A stretch of DNA of 64,000 bases from Pagrus major. Lineage: Eukaryota > Chordata > Actinopteri > Spariformes > Sparidae. The position numbers were made by a program, and so were the translations under genes. This document shows, one piece after another, positions 1-12,400 of the stretch. The notes below the pieces were generated by a model, which made no database searches, had not been told where the DNA came from, and was given only the letters and a program-made list of their open reading frames with translations. The stretch is from assembly GCF_040436345.1 (NCBI RefSeq), contig NC_133215.1:24293806-24357805 (forward strand), in the 5' to 3' direction. How positions within the stretch are numbered: the stretch's first letter is position 1; each line of letters begins with the position of its first letter.

Positions 1-830
1 ACTAAACATGGTGAAGTGCGCTCTAGGGTGCCCTTCCAGTGCCCTTTCTACGCACTCGTGCCCCACCACATACAGCTGGTGTCCTTTTTATATTTTTTCA
101 CCCCTGCACCTCAAACATTCGGAGTCCGCCACTGCTGCACAGTGTGTTAAATGCTAGGTATTTCAGCTGCTGTTCCCAGTCTTGAAAAAGAAACCCTGTG
201 TGATGTAGCAATGGCAGCAAAGACAGTCACAGTCAATAACAATGTGGGACATCATCTCTATATGTGGGACACATAATAAGGGATAAAAATGGTGTGCACT
301 CCTGCATGAAGTGGGACACCTGGTCACTCTAGTCTAAAAGCAACATCATGTAGAAATTGGCATTTCGTTTTTATTATATCTTTTCTTTGTATTTTCTCTT
401 TTGTTTTCTTTATATTTATATTTTATATTTCTTGTATATCTGTGATCCCCATGGCATTCTCTTTACATATTTTTTTTTACTTTGTGCTGATACTTAACAT
501 TTAAAGACAAAATCTTTCTGTTCATGGTTTTCTGTCTTCTGATTATATTTTTTTGGGTTGCATTTTGAAGTCAGAGGCTGAAATGTCTTTTCTTCACCCA
601 CTCCTTCACCTGCCTGTCAAACATACACGTAAGCTTATGCTTTTATTTTTAAAGTGGATCCGGCTATTACGTTGAACTACAAAGCGGAAGTCCGTGCACA
701 TCCTTGATGTTCAGCACGATAACGGTTCCGGTCGGCTTCTCCAGGAACAACTCGCTGCTGTCCCTCCGTCCACTCCTCTGCAAGAAAATTACATCCACCG
801 GTGGTTTCTTGTTTCCTTTTCTTTGTTAAA
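1..830. other. Upstream flank of nans
   Basis: AT-rich non-coding DNA ahead of the nans start. Bases about 20-140 are a copy of a dispersed repeat that reappears in shortened form near 43182-43252; shared words are CAGCTGGTG, TTCACCCCTG and AGTCCGCCACTG. No exon was recognised. The last 170 bases become more GC-rich and probably hold the nans promoter and 5' UTR. Confidence 0.6.
684..691 (+). promoter_or_regulatory. ETS-like site upstream of nans
   Basis: GCGGAAGT matches the core CGGAAGT bound by ETS-family factors. It lies about 140 bp upstream of the nans ATG, a usual position for promoters of housekeeping genes without a TATA box. The function is inferred from motif and position only; a single 7-8 base match is weak evidence. 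Confidence 0.3.
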
Positions 831-3800
831 ATGCCTTTAAAGTTTGAGCTGTGTCCCGGTCGAATGATCGGAGGGAACCACCCGTGCTTCATCATTGCCG
901 AAATTGGACAAAACCACCAGGGAGACATTGAGATTGCCAAGAAAATGATCAAAATGGCAAAGGTAATAAACTAGACACGCGTGGGTTTATTCTGAACGTG
1001 AATAAGTGAGTTTTTTCTCTTTAACAGCACACACGCACAGGAATGATTGTACTCAGAAATCAATTCAAAAATGTGCCGGTTTAATATCCTGGTCGCAACA
1101 CCGCCTTCGTCTGAGTCAGTACTCTGAATGAAATATACCCTGAGCTACTGTGTGTTTATCGGTCATAATGCCTGAACTAATAGTTCGGATATGAGCTGCT
1201 AGTTTACATGCAAGAGGCTTCAAAGGATTTTTGTAAAAAGATGTTCAGGCATGTTGTCGAATGTTAAATTGACAGATTTGTGAATGGAGTTTGGCGTGCT
1301 TATTCACGCCTGGGACATAGTGGCCGTAATAGGATACTGTATCACTCCCGAAGACACTATTCAGTTCAACTGCCCCACAGACATCAAGGAAGACATATAC
1401 ATATCTGTGTTATTTTTTATACTTAAAGTATTTATATTGTTATTTTTTCTATAATTGAGCGAATATTTCTGATTTCCACCTCAGCCCCTGTACTGTTGGC
1501 ATTGTCTTATGATGTAAAACCATGTTTGATCATACAAAGCTGCAGTATGTTATGACTTGGGGCTACACAAGAGACAGTAATCATTTCATCTGACTTCACT
1601 TCAGTAAAATGGGATTATTGCATTCCTTAGTCATTATATTATAGGGTATTTGTCAGCTGCAGAGGCTTATGGGCTAGACTGGTGCCTTAGGTAGTGAGTA
1701 AAACTAGATGCACATAATAAACATGTAAAGCTATTTATATAGTTAATAAACTATAACTTATAAACTTATTTGAGTCTTTAGGACCTCTGAAATAAATCAT
1801 AAAATAAACCATTACTACTCAATATGTTTTCCAAGCTTCCCATCTTTGTCAAACCTCACGTATCTCCTCCTTCACAGGACTGTGGTGCTGATTGTGCCAA
1901 ATTCCAGAAGAGTGAATTAGAGTACAAATTCAACAAGAAAGCTTTGGAGCGCCCCTACACCTCCAAACAGTCCTGGGGCAAAACTTACGGTGAACACAAG
2001 CGCCATCTGGAGTTCAACCATGAGCAGTACAGGGAGCTGCAGAAATATGCCAAGGAGGTGGGGATCTTCTTCACCGCCTCCGGCATGGATGAGGTAAGAG
2101 AAAGACTTCCGATGAAGGCTTAATGGTGTTCGTATCAGGTTTAAGTTTAACCTGAACTTCTTCTGTCTGTAGATGGCAGTGGAGTTCCTCCATGAGCTCA
2201 ATGTGCCTTTTTTCAAAGTGGGCTCTGGAGATACCAACAACTTCCCCTACCTGGAGAAGACTGCCAAGAAAGGTGAGAGTGGACATATATATATATCATA
2301 GGTATCTGGGAAGGAGTTTCAAGTATGAGATTGATGTATGAGATGTATTTTATGTAAGATAAACAAGGGCTAAAGCAGTTTTATAACTTGTAAAAACTGT
2401 AACACAGTGATACAATAATGCAAAGTATACGAAACACATACTAATGCGCAGTAAGCAAAAGGGCACAACTGAGGGCACAAATGGGTTTGCCCTCAGTTGA
2501 AATAAGTGAAGAAGCAATAACAGCCTTATTGTCAAGTGAAGTGAGATCAAAGATTTCAACAGCACTTCAGCATTCAGTCTGGTCCGTCTGCTCATTATGA
2601 ACTACAGGGACTCTTTAAGAGTAAAGAGCAGTGTTGCATTTTGCCCTCTGCCCATGTCGGACATGATGTTTATCAGGCTGTTGTCTGTGTCAGGACGTCC
2701 CATGGTGGTGTCCAGCGGGATGCAGTCCATGGAGACGATGCGTCGGGTCTACAAAACAGTGAAGGAGCACAACCAGAACTTTGCCATCCTGCAGTGCACC
2801 AGCGCCTACCCTCTGGAAGCTGAAGATGTCAACCTCAGAGTGATAACGGTGAGAGGAATAAATAAAAGAGTATATCAGAAGGTTGGATTAGAATACAGTC
2901 GATGTTCATAGATTTCATATCCAAGTCGAGTTTTCAAGGGATCCATACATACATGTTTTGTTGCAGTTCGTGTTTTTAGAATGTAAAATATATTTCCCTA
3001 CATTGCACTTAAGATGATTAAGATCAAACTTCCTGTTTTGTTGAATATCTGGTGGGTTTTGCAGCAATGTAAAAAGTACCAGAAAGTCATACTTGAGTAA
3101 AAGTTGAGATAATGTGTTGATATATTACTTTAGTAAAAGAGGAAGTCACAGACAAATAGCACTTGTGAAGTAAAGGCCTTAGTATCTGATATTAAAATTA
3201 AGTATGAAGTATCAAAAGTAATCTTTTGGCAATAAATGTAAAATGAGTATCAAAAGGTAAACTAAGAGTAAATTATCCATTTATTCAGATGTATGTATAT
3301 GCTGTCAACCAATTATCGAATCCGATATTCAGAATTTTTCCGATTATCGGAATCCTTGTTCGTTTCTAATGAGGCTGCTGATGAAATGAATTAATTTGGA
3401 AATGCTCTACTTTTGCTCAAACAGCAGTCTGCAAAGTAACTTGTACTAAAGTTGTTAAATACATCTAGTGTAGAGTACGAAGTATGACATTTGCCTCCAA
3501 AATTTAGTGGAGTGGAAGTATAAAATATCAGAAAATGGAAATACTCAAGCTCAAGTACCTCAAAATTGCATTTGAGTATACAGTAGTATTTGAGTAAATG
3601 TGCTTAACTGTAAATATCATCATTCCATCACTGGGATTTCCTTACATCGGACAGAGCCAGACAAGCTATATCCCGTTCCCAGTCTTTATGTGAGGCTAAG
3701 CTAACCAGCAGCTGATTCAAATCAAATATGGCGGTCGTCTCTAACACTCAGCAAGAAAGCAAACCAGCATATTTCCCAAAATGTCAAACTGTTCCTTTAA

Positions 3801-4473
3801 GAGTAACACTTATCTCTCCCGCTTGTCAACTACAGGAATACCAGAAGGAATTTCCAGATATTCCCATTGGGTATTCCGGCCACGAGTCTGGGATCAATAT
3901 TTCAGTTGCTGCCGTTGCTCTGGGGGCAAAGGTCATCGAGCGTCATGTGACCTTGGACAAGACGTGGAAAGGAAGTGACCATTCGGCCTCGCTGGAGCCC
4001 CCCGAGCTGACCGAGCTGGTTCGTTCCATCCGACTGGTGGAGAGGGCGCTGGGGAGCGGCCTCAAGCAGATGTTACCCTGTGAGAAGCCGTGCCATGATA
4101 AGGTGAGATATCCTTTCTCCACGAGAAAATACACAAAATGTTAAACAGTTCTGTTTTTATTGTACTTAAGTGACATTTCACTGTTTAGAAAGGCAGTCAT
4201 TTGTTTCAACTTTGAGCTATGAGAACAATAATAACGTCACTCCCTTCTTTCTTTCTCTTCCAGCTCGGTAAGTCGGTGGTGGCCAAGGTCAAGATCCCCA
4301 AAGGGACTGTCCTGACTCTGGACATGTTGACAGTAAAGGTGGCCGAGCCCATGGGCGTCTTTGCCGAGGACATCTTCCAGCTGGTCGGTAAGAAGGTGAC
4401 AGAGGATGTGGAGGAGGACGAGAGTGTCACGCCAGAGGCGGTGGACAGCTACGGCAAGAAGGCCAAGTGCTGA
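831..4473 (+). CDS. nans: N-acetylneuraminic acid (sialic acid) synthase
   Basis: The enzyme condenses phosphoenolpyruvate with N-acetylmannosamine 6-phosphate to make Neu5Ac 9-phosphate, the cytosolic step of sialic acid synthesis. Exons: 831-962, 1878-2093, 2173-2272, 2694-2848, 3836-4102, 4264-4473. They total 1080 nt, giving 359 aa, the length of human NANS. All introns are GT-AG and phases close. The N-terminus MPLKFELCPGRM leads into the NeuB-type TIM barrel, with conserved blocks FIIAEIGQNHQGD, DCAKFQKSELE, FFKVGSGDTNN, LQCTSAYP and IPIGYSGHE, and KGSDHSASLEP near the end of the barrel. Exon 6, from residue 291 (LGKSVVAKVKIPKG), encodes the antifreeze-like SAF domain. The start is fixed by homology to the human N-terminus. 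The gene looks intact. Zebrafish calls its orthologue nansa; which copy this is cannot be decided here. Confidence 0.97.
3065..3620 (-). repeat. Dispersed fish repeat (TACTTGAGTAAA family), copy 1
   Basis: Lies in nans intron 4. It is full of variants of 'acttgagtaaaag' and 'caagtacctcaaaattg', a composition typical of a very abundant teleost interspersed repeat. Its reverse complement aligns by eye with 24537-24720 through the shared words ACATTTACTCAA and GTACAATTTT-like blocks, so the two copies are in opposite orientation. The edges are approximate. Confidence 0.6.
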
Positions 4474-5119
4474 GGGGGGCAGGGAGTTTTGAAATGAGTC
4501 ATGGAAAAGGCACTTAATGTCAGAGGAGATTAAATTGATTCCTCTGGGGATAATTCAGACGGAGCGTAATGTGACACAGGCAGGAGGGTCGTGGTAATAT
4601 TCTTTTGGTGCTGGTGAGATTTCCGACATTGAAGTCATGGAAGATCAGAACTTGTTGCATAATTGGACATGAAATGATCTGAGAGTTTCAGCTGTTTAAA
4701 CAATTCTTTTGCTCAAATAATTCATTTGTTCTCGTTTGCCAAAGTATTTTCAATGTTCCAGAAGCCGCCTTAACATAACACACTTACTTTTTGGGCGAAC
4801 AGGCTCTTTGATAAACCTACCATTATCTAACAAGAGGCTCAGCAGTAGTTTCAGCTCTGTGGTCAGCACACATTGCTGGAGCCGGGTGCATAAAACTTGA
4901 ACGAATGTGCATACACTGTCTGCAACTAACTTATAAAGCCATGTGTATGCATTTTTCATTGTTTTGCAAGCACTGCCTTGTGCCCACTCACAAATAATCT
5001 CTTATTATCATAAAACAGACTCCTGTTTGTCACCAACAGGTTGTAATTGTGCTTTCAGGATGAAAGATGTTCACGTTCTCTGTTGAAATCAAAGATGTTC
5101 TGAAAAGATGAAGCCTCCA

Positions 5120-5125
5120 AATAAA
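5120..5125 (+). other. nans: Candidate poly(A) signal of nans
   Basis: AATAAA about 650 nt after the nans stop. An ATTAAA near 4531 is an earlier alternative. The true cleavage site cannot be told from sequence alone. Confidence 0.4.
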
Positions 5126-5464
5126 ATATTGTCCATATTCCCTCCTTGATGTTTTCTATGTCTATGCAGCAGTACTTTGGTGTTGAGTTAATAATATAAT
5201 ACACACTGTACCCTGTCTATCTGAGCATGCATTATTTTAGATCTGGAACTATTCAGTTTTGATTGATCAGATGATCTGTGTGGATCTGTCATCTACAGGC
5301 ACTAATGCTGCCATTCACCATCTATATTGAAAATATTCTCAAATGTGATGTTGGAACCTAAAAGTCTTCACAGGAAGATTTTATACATCCTAAAATCAGA
5401 CTTCACCCCCAATTGTTGGTTAAACTTCTCTGACACTATGGAGGACTGAACATGCCAAAATCAG

Positions 5465-5760
5465 AAATTACAAAAGAAATAAAAGGCTTAATAAACATGT
5501 ATATTTATTTATACATTTCTGTATTTAAATACGTTTGTGGAAATAAAAAGGGGGGGGGGGGGGGCATGCAAAGGGAAAATAATACAGAGATAAATATGTA
5601 AATAGATTAATTCAAAAATGAAAAAAATAAAATGAAACAGGAAAAATAGTTGAATTAATACGAAGGTAAATAAATACAGTGACAAATTAAAGCAGAATTA
5701 TTAATTTATGTGACATTTTATAAATGAATTAATGGCTGCCTTTGTTTTTAATATTATTAT
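5465..5760. repeat. A/T-rich interspersed repeat with a 15-base G run
   Basis: Almost pure A/T words built on AAATAAATA and TTTATTTAT, interrupted at 5550-5564 by fifteen consecutive G. This resembles degenerate AT-rich transposon remnants common in fish. The family was not identified and the edges are approximate. Confidence 0.4.
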
Positions 5761-8568
5761 CTACTCTACTCCTATTATTATCTTTTAGCCTGCATTTCTG
5801 AGAATCTACGCCTGCATGGTGTTGTTCTCAATGAGTGTTGGCTCGGCCCAGTGGTTGGTCACTTAAGGCCACATCTTGCTTGTTGTTTGGCAGACAGGTA
5901 CAGTCAGTTTAGTGAGTTAATATCCTCGGTTGCCAGTAAACAGAAGCAGGCAGGTATGTCCTTTATTGGTTGTCCTCAGGTGTACAGTGAATCCCTGTTG
6001 CATCACGCTGATCATGGCAGCGGGCAGTGCACGCTGCTGTAAGAGGCTTGTGTCAAAGTAAAGCAGATCACATCCTGATGGATGACACTGCAAATCTGAT
6101 TGGTGCAGTGAGGTTACGTGAGCTGATGTTTTAAAGTGGTTTGCTAGATTTAAAATGTCTTAATGTCGGTACAATTACACAATAATAATAATATAAGATT
6201 AGTAGTAAGTTTGATTTTTACTTTCAAGATGATGGATGGTGGTCCAAATGGATCCAAAATTATTTTTGTTTAAAAATATAATAAACTAATATCAAGAAAC
6301 CACATAACAGGTCCTGAACTCAACAATTAGAAACTCTGCTTTAACCATTGTTGGAATAACTGTTCAAAGAGCAGCTTCAGGAGTCAGGATCATCAGTCTG
6401 TCAGCTGCAGCAGATCTACCTCTCTGACCATCAACTGCAAACACCAACATTGAAAATTTAAGTTGTAATTTATTTCATCATATAACACTTTATACAGAGT
6501 TGAACGATATATGTTTTTACAGTATAATACACGATTCAAGTAGTACATGAATATGATTCCATACTTGTAAAGCGTACAAGGGAAATACAAAAGCATTTGA
6601 TGGATTCTTACAGTTGTTTCTAAACACACTCATTCATACACACACATTTCTCACACTCACATGATCCATAAAAGCGAGAAAGAATTTAGAAATGACACTG
6701 CAGAGGACAGGCTACGTCTGGAGTCTGGGAATAAAAGCTGTACCGAGGAGGACTATGATTACACACAGGTGTTTATATTCAAATCTTTTATACACAGAAA
6801 CACACAATAAAACATTTTAACACTGCGATATAATGAATCGTTGGGGTCAATTTTATGGAAATTCTTTTCATATTCATTTGGACAAATTTTTTTTTACAAT
6901 TTATGAAAAGATTTTAAAAAATTGGGAGGGTTTACATGGTGACACAAAAGTTGGTTTTTAACCCTTTCGGAGCGCTGTACTGATATTCCCATGGCTATCT
7001 AAACAGGAAAATCAGGTTCATTTGTCTCAAAAAGAAAAATATCTATGTTAAACAGACACAAAAAAAGACACCCAAATTCAGATTTAAATCTGAGTATAAC
7101 TGAATGTTTTTGGGAAACAAATATGTAAAAAAAAAAAAAAAAAGCATGTTTGTCTTGTTATAAGGGTGTACTGTAACAACCTTTTAATATTACTGTAAGA
7201 AATACAAAGCAGGGGAGGATGTTATGTCTAGAATACTTTTATTGAGCATTTGTCCAACACTGACGGAGCATGTTGCACATTGCTGGGAGAATAAAATATG
7301 AGAAATCCCCCACATTCAGTTCTACTTCACATATCTGACATAGAAAGCAGGCAACATAATGAATATCAGTGATTAATAAATAATGATGTGCGCCAGAGCC
7401 AGCATGACGGCGTTTCAACAGGTAGATTCAACTGATGCAGACGACATTGATAGCATATTTGGTGGCACAGTGAGGCCCCAAATGGATCCGCCTCTAATCA
7501 AAGTATGTTTCCTCTGCCTGTTTTGGGGGCAGTTTGACTTTGCTCATAAAAACTTTAAAAACCCCTTTAAAAAAAAAAAAGAACAAGCACCTACCTTTTG
7601 CAGAATCAATGAGAGCAAATGCAATAACGGTAACATAAACAGATTTTTAGAGTTGCAGACGTCTTTATTGTGATATACTTTAATTGTTGAATCTTATTGC
7701 AATCTCTTAAGAATATTTGCATTAATTTAGTTAATGGAAACAGACACTTTTTTCACTTCTCGTCTGAATGGAAACATGTTCATATTCTACAACAGCAGGA
7801 CTCTAGTGATGTGACTTCGGGATTAGAGGAAAACAAAATTGACGAAATTCACAACTATCAGAAACTGAAACTTTTCAACAGTCCCTGTTTTGTTAAAGAT
7901 TGAAAATATGGGCCTACTTGATGTTTCTTTTCACAGTTTCATCCTCAGATTCCACCCTTTATGTCACACACTGAACACAGGGGAGTAGTATGTGAACATG
8001 ACAACAACGGCCTGATGTCAGACCTGTTTCATCTGAAACAATATGAAAGGCCTGCGGCAGTGGAGAGTGAGGAAATAATGTCCATGACAAAAAGTTGCTA
8101 CCATTTGCATTCATAAATATACATATATATGTTTTACAGTACATGAGTTGTTTCACATGAAAACATTACAGAAGAAACCCGGTGATTATTGATCCTTTCT
8201 TATAAATACATAATTGGGAAAAAGAAAAAAAACACAACTGAGAACGCTAACCTTTAGTCCACCACTTGTTGTCCGTACTGCATCATCTACTGGGCAATCT
8301 GACATTGAATTGTTTATCACATTTCCATTCAAAAATCGTCCAGGATAAATAAATCTCTCTCTAAAGTGGTGCATGTCAAGGCAGATGGAACAGAAGAAGT
8401 CACTCTGAAGCTTATTATATGAAAAATCAAAATGAGATAGATATAAGCAGAAGTATTGAGCATGACAACACTTTAGCCAATTTAATCAGTGTCCATACTA
8501 TCTGTTCACACTCTAATGTAACTATTTAGCACTTAATGTATCCTATTAAAGATATCCAGGACTAGGAT

Positions 8569-8680
8569 TTAAAGGTCCTATATGTAAGAAAAGTTGACCT
8601 ACCATCCCAACTCGTCAGTATTTGACGAGTTGGGAATGAGACTCCAAAATCAACTTTTCTTAGACATAGGACTTTTAAAG
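8569..8680. mobile_element. Nested foldback (MITE-like) element
   Basis: Outer arms GTCCTATATGTAAGAAAAG and CTTTTCTTAGACATAGGAC are near-perfect reverse complements, flanked on both sides by AAAG/TTTAAA-like ends. Inside is a second, perfect 13-bp hairpin: TCCCAACTCGTCA at 8605-8617 and its complement at 8623-8635, with a 5-base loop. There is no coding capacity. It lies in the slc24a2 3' flank or UTR and would fold into a long stem if transcribed. Confidence 0.6.
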
Positions 8681-9442
8681 TATGAATTTCTGCCTAATAT
8701 GTCCTCAAATGCAATGTACTGTTTCTGAGAATACAATAAAGTTCTTAACAGTGGATATTTCCTCCGTCGATGACTTTGCGTAACCATATAGGTGGTGGGA
8801 TGGACACAGTTCAAATCTAAAGGTATATTTAGCAGCTATCACGCTTCTTTTCTTGTTTTTATTCCATGACATACAGAATCTCTCCAGAGCTTCGCTGCCC
8901 TTAAAAAACAACACAAAAGTCTCTTTGAGCATTCATATTCAGTTCATACGCTTCACTTGGCTGCTTGCGTGAGGAGCGGAAGTGCTTCTTTATACTGCCG
9001 CACAGTCCTTTAGCTGAAAAACAAAAACAAAAAACAAACCAAAAATCTCTCTGGTGATCTTCAATTGAAGTTTCCATCCTGGGTGGCGTTTCAGCAGATT
9101 TCAACCAGTAGCGGCTACAGATTGTAGTCATATGGTACACAGAGAGAGGAGTCCCTCCGACTGGGTGGCAAAATGACGCACTGGGTTGTGTGACGCTGCT
9201 GGAGGGGCTGGAGAGCTTTTCGCAGCGTTGATTTAAGACAGTGCCTCTGCCTAAGTGGCATCCACAACCTGTGTTTGTGTGTGTGGTTTGTTCACATGAT
9301 ACTGAGTGTGTGCAGTCGGCTACTGTGTGTGTATGTGTGACAGATAAGAGACAGTTTGAGTCCGTGCGAGCATGTTTTTCCACTCCTAAAGTAAATCATC
9401 GCTCACGTGAGTTCGGTTCTGCTTTCCGAGAGCAACTCTTTC

Positions 9443-12400
9443 TCAGACGGTGACCGGGCAGATGATGATTTTGTCCTCCAGCATGACACTGACGATGAGG
9501 AAGACGAAGTAGAGCAGGAACATGAGCAAGCCCAGGAACTTGCTCATTCTCCACTTGCAAGCCGCAATGGATATGATGACGAAGAGGAGCATGAGGAAGA
9601 GCAGGACGATGGCGCAGAACAGGCCGTTGCTGCTCACCTGTACCGGATGGAAGTCGTTGAGGATATTGTAGATGAGCCAGGGGAAGGGCAGACTGGAGGA
9701 AGCACCACAGAAAAGAGTTGTTTAGGTTATTTCTGAGCCTGAGCTCTCATTCAAAAGTTGTTTGTACACTTGTTTTTTGTCGTTTGCAGGACTCACCCCA
9801 CAGTGATATCAAAGATGTTGGAGCCCACAGAGCTGGACACGGCCATGTCACCGAGACCTTTTCGTGCCACAATCACACTGGTGATGAGGTCAGGGATTGA
9901 AGTGCCAGCTGCTAATATGGTCAGACCCATTATCTCTTCTGTGATCCAGAAGGTTTCTCCAACCTGAAAGGAGGGATAAGGTGCTTCATGTTGCAGCTGC
10001 ACACTTTAGAAACTAAAGAAACTTAAATTATTCTTTTTATTGGTCCAAACATTCTTTGTGGCTTTGCTTTAGGAATTGTTTTGACATCATGATTTTTTAA
10101 ACGAGGTTTTCAGTCATTTAAGTCCAAATATACAAACACAAACACATGAGATCAAACCTGAGAGGTAGATTTGACGTCATAATGAGTAGAATGGCTGACA
10201 GACAAAGTTTCAGTGAAGTACAGGACAGGAAGCGGTAACTGACATCAAAACATCAATAATAGACGGAAAGTTTAAAGTAAACCTCAGTTAATAGTTATTT
10301 CCTTGTCAGCAAACACTGAAATATTTTATAAACCACTTATTAAGTAATTGTAAAGGTTTATGAACATCAGTTACAACTTTATAATCACCATCCATATAAT
10401 GTTCATAGATGAACTACACAGTATGTATCTATCATTAACACAGTTTAAACTCGCAGTTTAATTAACTATAAATTAACCATTCATGAATGATGGTTATAAT
10501 AAAGTGTAACCATGCAACCTTATAATAACTTTCGACAAAATGTGTCTTTTTTTAATCTTCAACTAAATATAAGTTTATTCCAGCCTTCAGCAGAGAAAGA
10601 AAGTGAACAACAGTCCCGTCTAGGGCTGCAAGAATCAGTCGATTAGTCCATTAAGCATATACAATCCACCATCACGATGAATCAACTTAAGGATAAATCT
10701 ATCAGAAGAAAATTAGTTGCCAACTATTTTGATAATTTGCTGTTTTTCTTTGTCATTGATGACAGTAGATGAAGAGTCTTTGGGTTTTGGACTGTTGGTT
10801 GGACAAAGGAATCAAATTAAAGACGTCACCTAGGGCTCTCGCAAATTGTGCTGAGCTTTTTTTTTTCAAAATCTTTTGACATTTTATAGACTAAATGTTT
10901 AATCAGTCAATGATAAAAATAATCAGCAGATGAATCTATAATGAAAATAATCGTTAGTTGCAGCCCCAATGATGTGGCTCATAATAGCTCAGAGCTTTTT
11001 CTTTCATGCTCCACTTTGTTTGATACAGCGCTTTAAAAGGGAGGTGCACAGTAATGGTGATTAGTCATCATCACACACACTAATTTATTTTTTTTATCGT
11101 ATTTGATTTATGATCCACCACTTCAAGTAAAACTTTTGCACAGAGTGCTCTGCACCTACGGGTGCTTCTCCTGAGTGACCTTGCACACATGCACTCCTGC
11201 TTCATGTCTGTCTTTGCATTTGCGCTGTTAAAATAGAGCGTTACAGGTTGATCTGGCTGTGGATCAAGGCAGATTAGTTGGGATTAGCTGCTTAGGTCAC
11301 ATATTCAACACCCTGACTGCTGCACTCTCAGAAGAAAGGCCTCAGAAATAGAGCAGAGAAGAGAACAGAATCAGACTGTGACAAATAGAGAAAACTAGTG
11401 TGTGTGTGTGTGTGTAAGTACCTGGTGAGCCCACCACACCATCAGGTAGGAGAAGAAAGCAATCCAAGAAATGGCGCCGAGGAAAGTGATGGGGAAGAAC
11501 CTTGCTGAAGACTAAAAAGAACACACAATAAAAACATAATTTAGTTTTCGTCCACTCAGTCAAACAATCACTCAATCAAACTCTGGTCTAGGTTCAGCCA
11601 AGAACCTGATACACCTAGCTGATATCTGATACATCACTTAAGAGCAAGGTCGTCAATATATAATACAGTTTTTAATTTAGAAAAACAAAAACAAAACAAG
11701 ACTGGAACCTGCTCTTACGGCCAAAATTATTAAGCAGGCCAAAAACCAGAGACATACTTAAAGCGTAACTCCACCAATTTCACACAAGCTGCATGTAATC
11801 TGATAAATTGCCTCCAGTGATGTCACTCAGGGGCTAAGTTGCATTGTGGGTAATGTAGGCTCTAGGCTTTGAAAAGCAGTCCACTGGTGGAGCATTGCAG
11901 TCCTTGTTGGACTCATTATGGACAGTTTTAAAACAAATGATACAGCAGAACTAAAGCCTACATTACCCACGATGCAACTGAACCACTGAGTGACATCACT
12001 GGAAGCAATTCATCAGATCACATGCAGCTTCCTCTGGAGCCACAAAATGCTCTGTACTGCTAATGTGTAAAGTGGTGAAGTAACCCTTTAATCTAAGTTA
12101 TTCCAAGTTTTCTCATGCTTCAAAAAGTGGTTAAAAAAATAGTAGTAAAAGAAGCCTGTTTTTTCAATTATCATCAGTTGAGAAAGTGATGTGTGTGTAT
12201 TGTCACCTCTCTCCTGACGTCAGGCAGCGTGAGCCACAGTGGGAAGACGATGGGCAGGATGATGAGGTAGGTGATCCGTTTCCGGAAGGTGTCGGGCCAG
12301 GCAAGGCTCAGAGGCTGGTCTTCATCCTCCTCTTCCTCTCCCTGAGGAGGCGTTGCATTACTTTACATGAACTCTATATTCTCATATCAATATTTAGACA

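Larger units (their letters stand above)
4474..9442. other. nans 3' UTR, intergenic DNA and slc24a2 3' UTR
   Basis: No additional gene was recognised between the convergent nans and slc24a2 genes. The region holds the nans 3' UTR, an A/T-rich repeat at about 5465-5760, a foldback element at 8569-8680, and the slc24a2 3' UTR at the right. Possible minus-strand poly(A) signals (TTTATT on the + strand) sit at 8858-8863 and 7238-7243. Confidence 0.6.

Noticed and set aside
9407-9736. 109-codon acidic plus-strand frame
   Set aside because: Antisense of the last slc24a2 exon; the acidic residues mirror its hydrophobic membrane segments.
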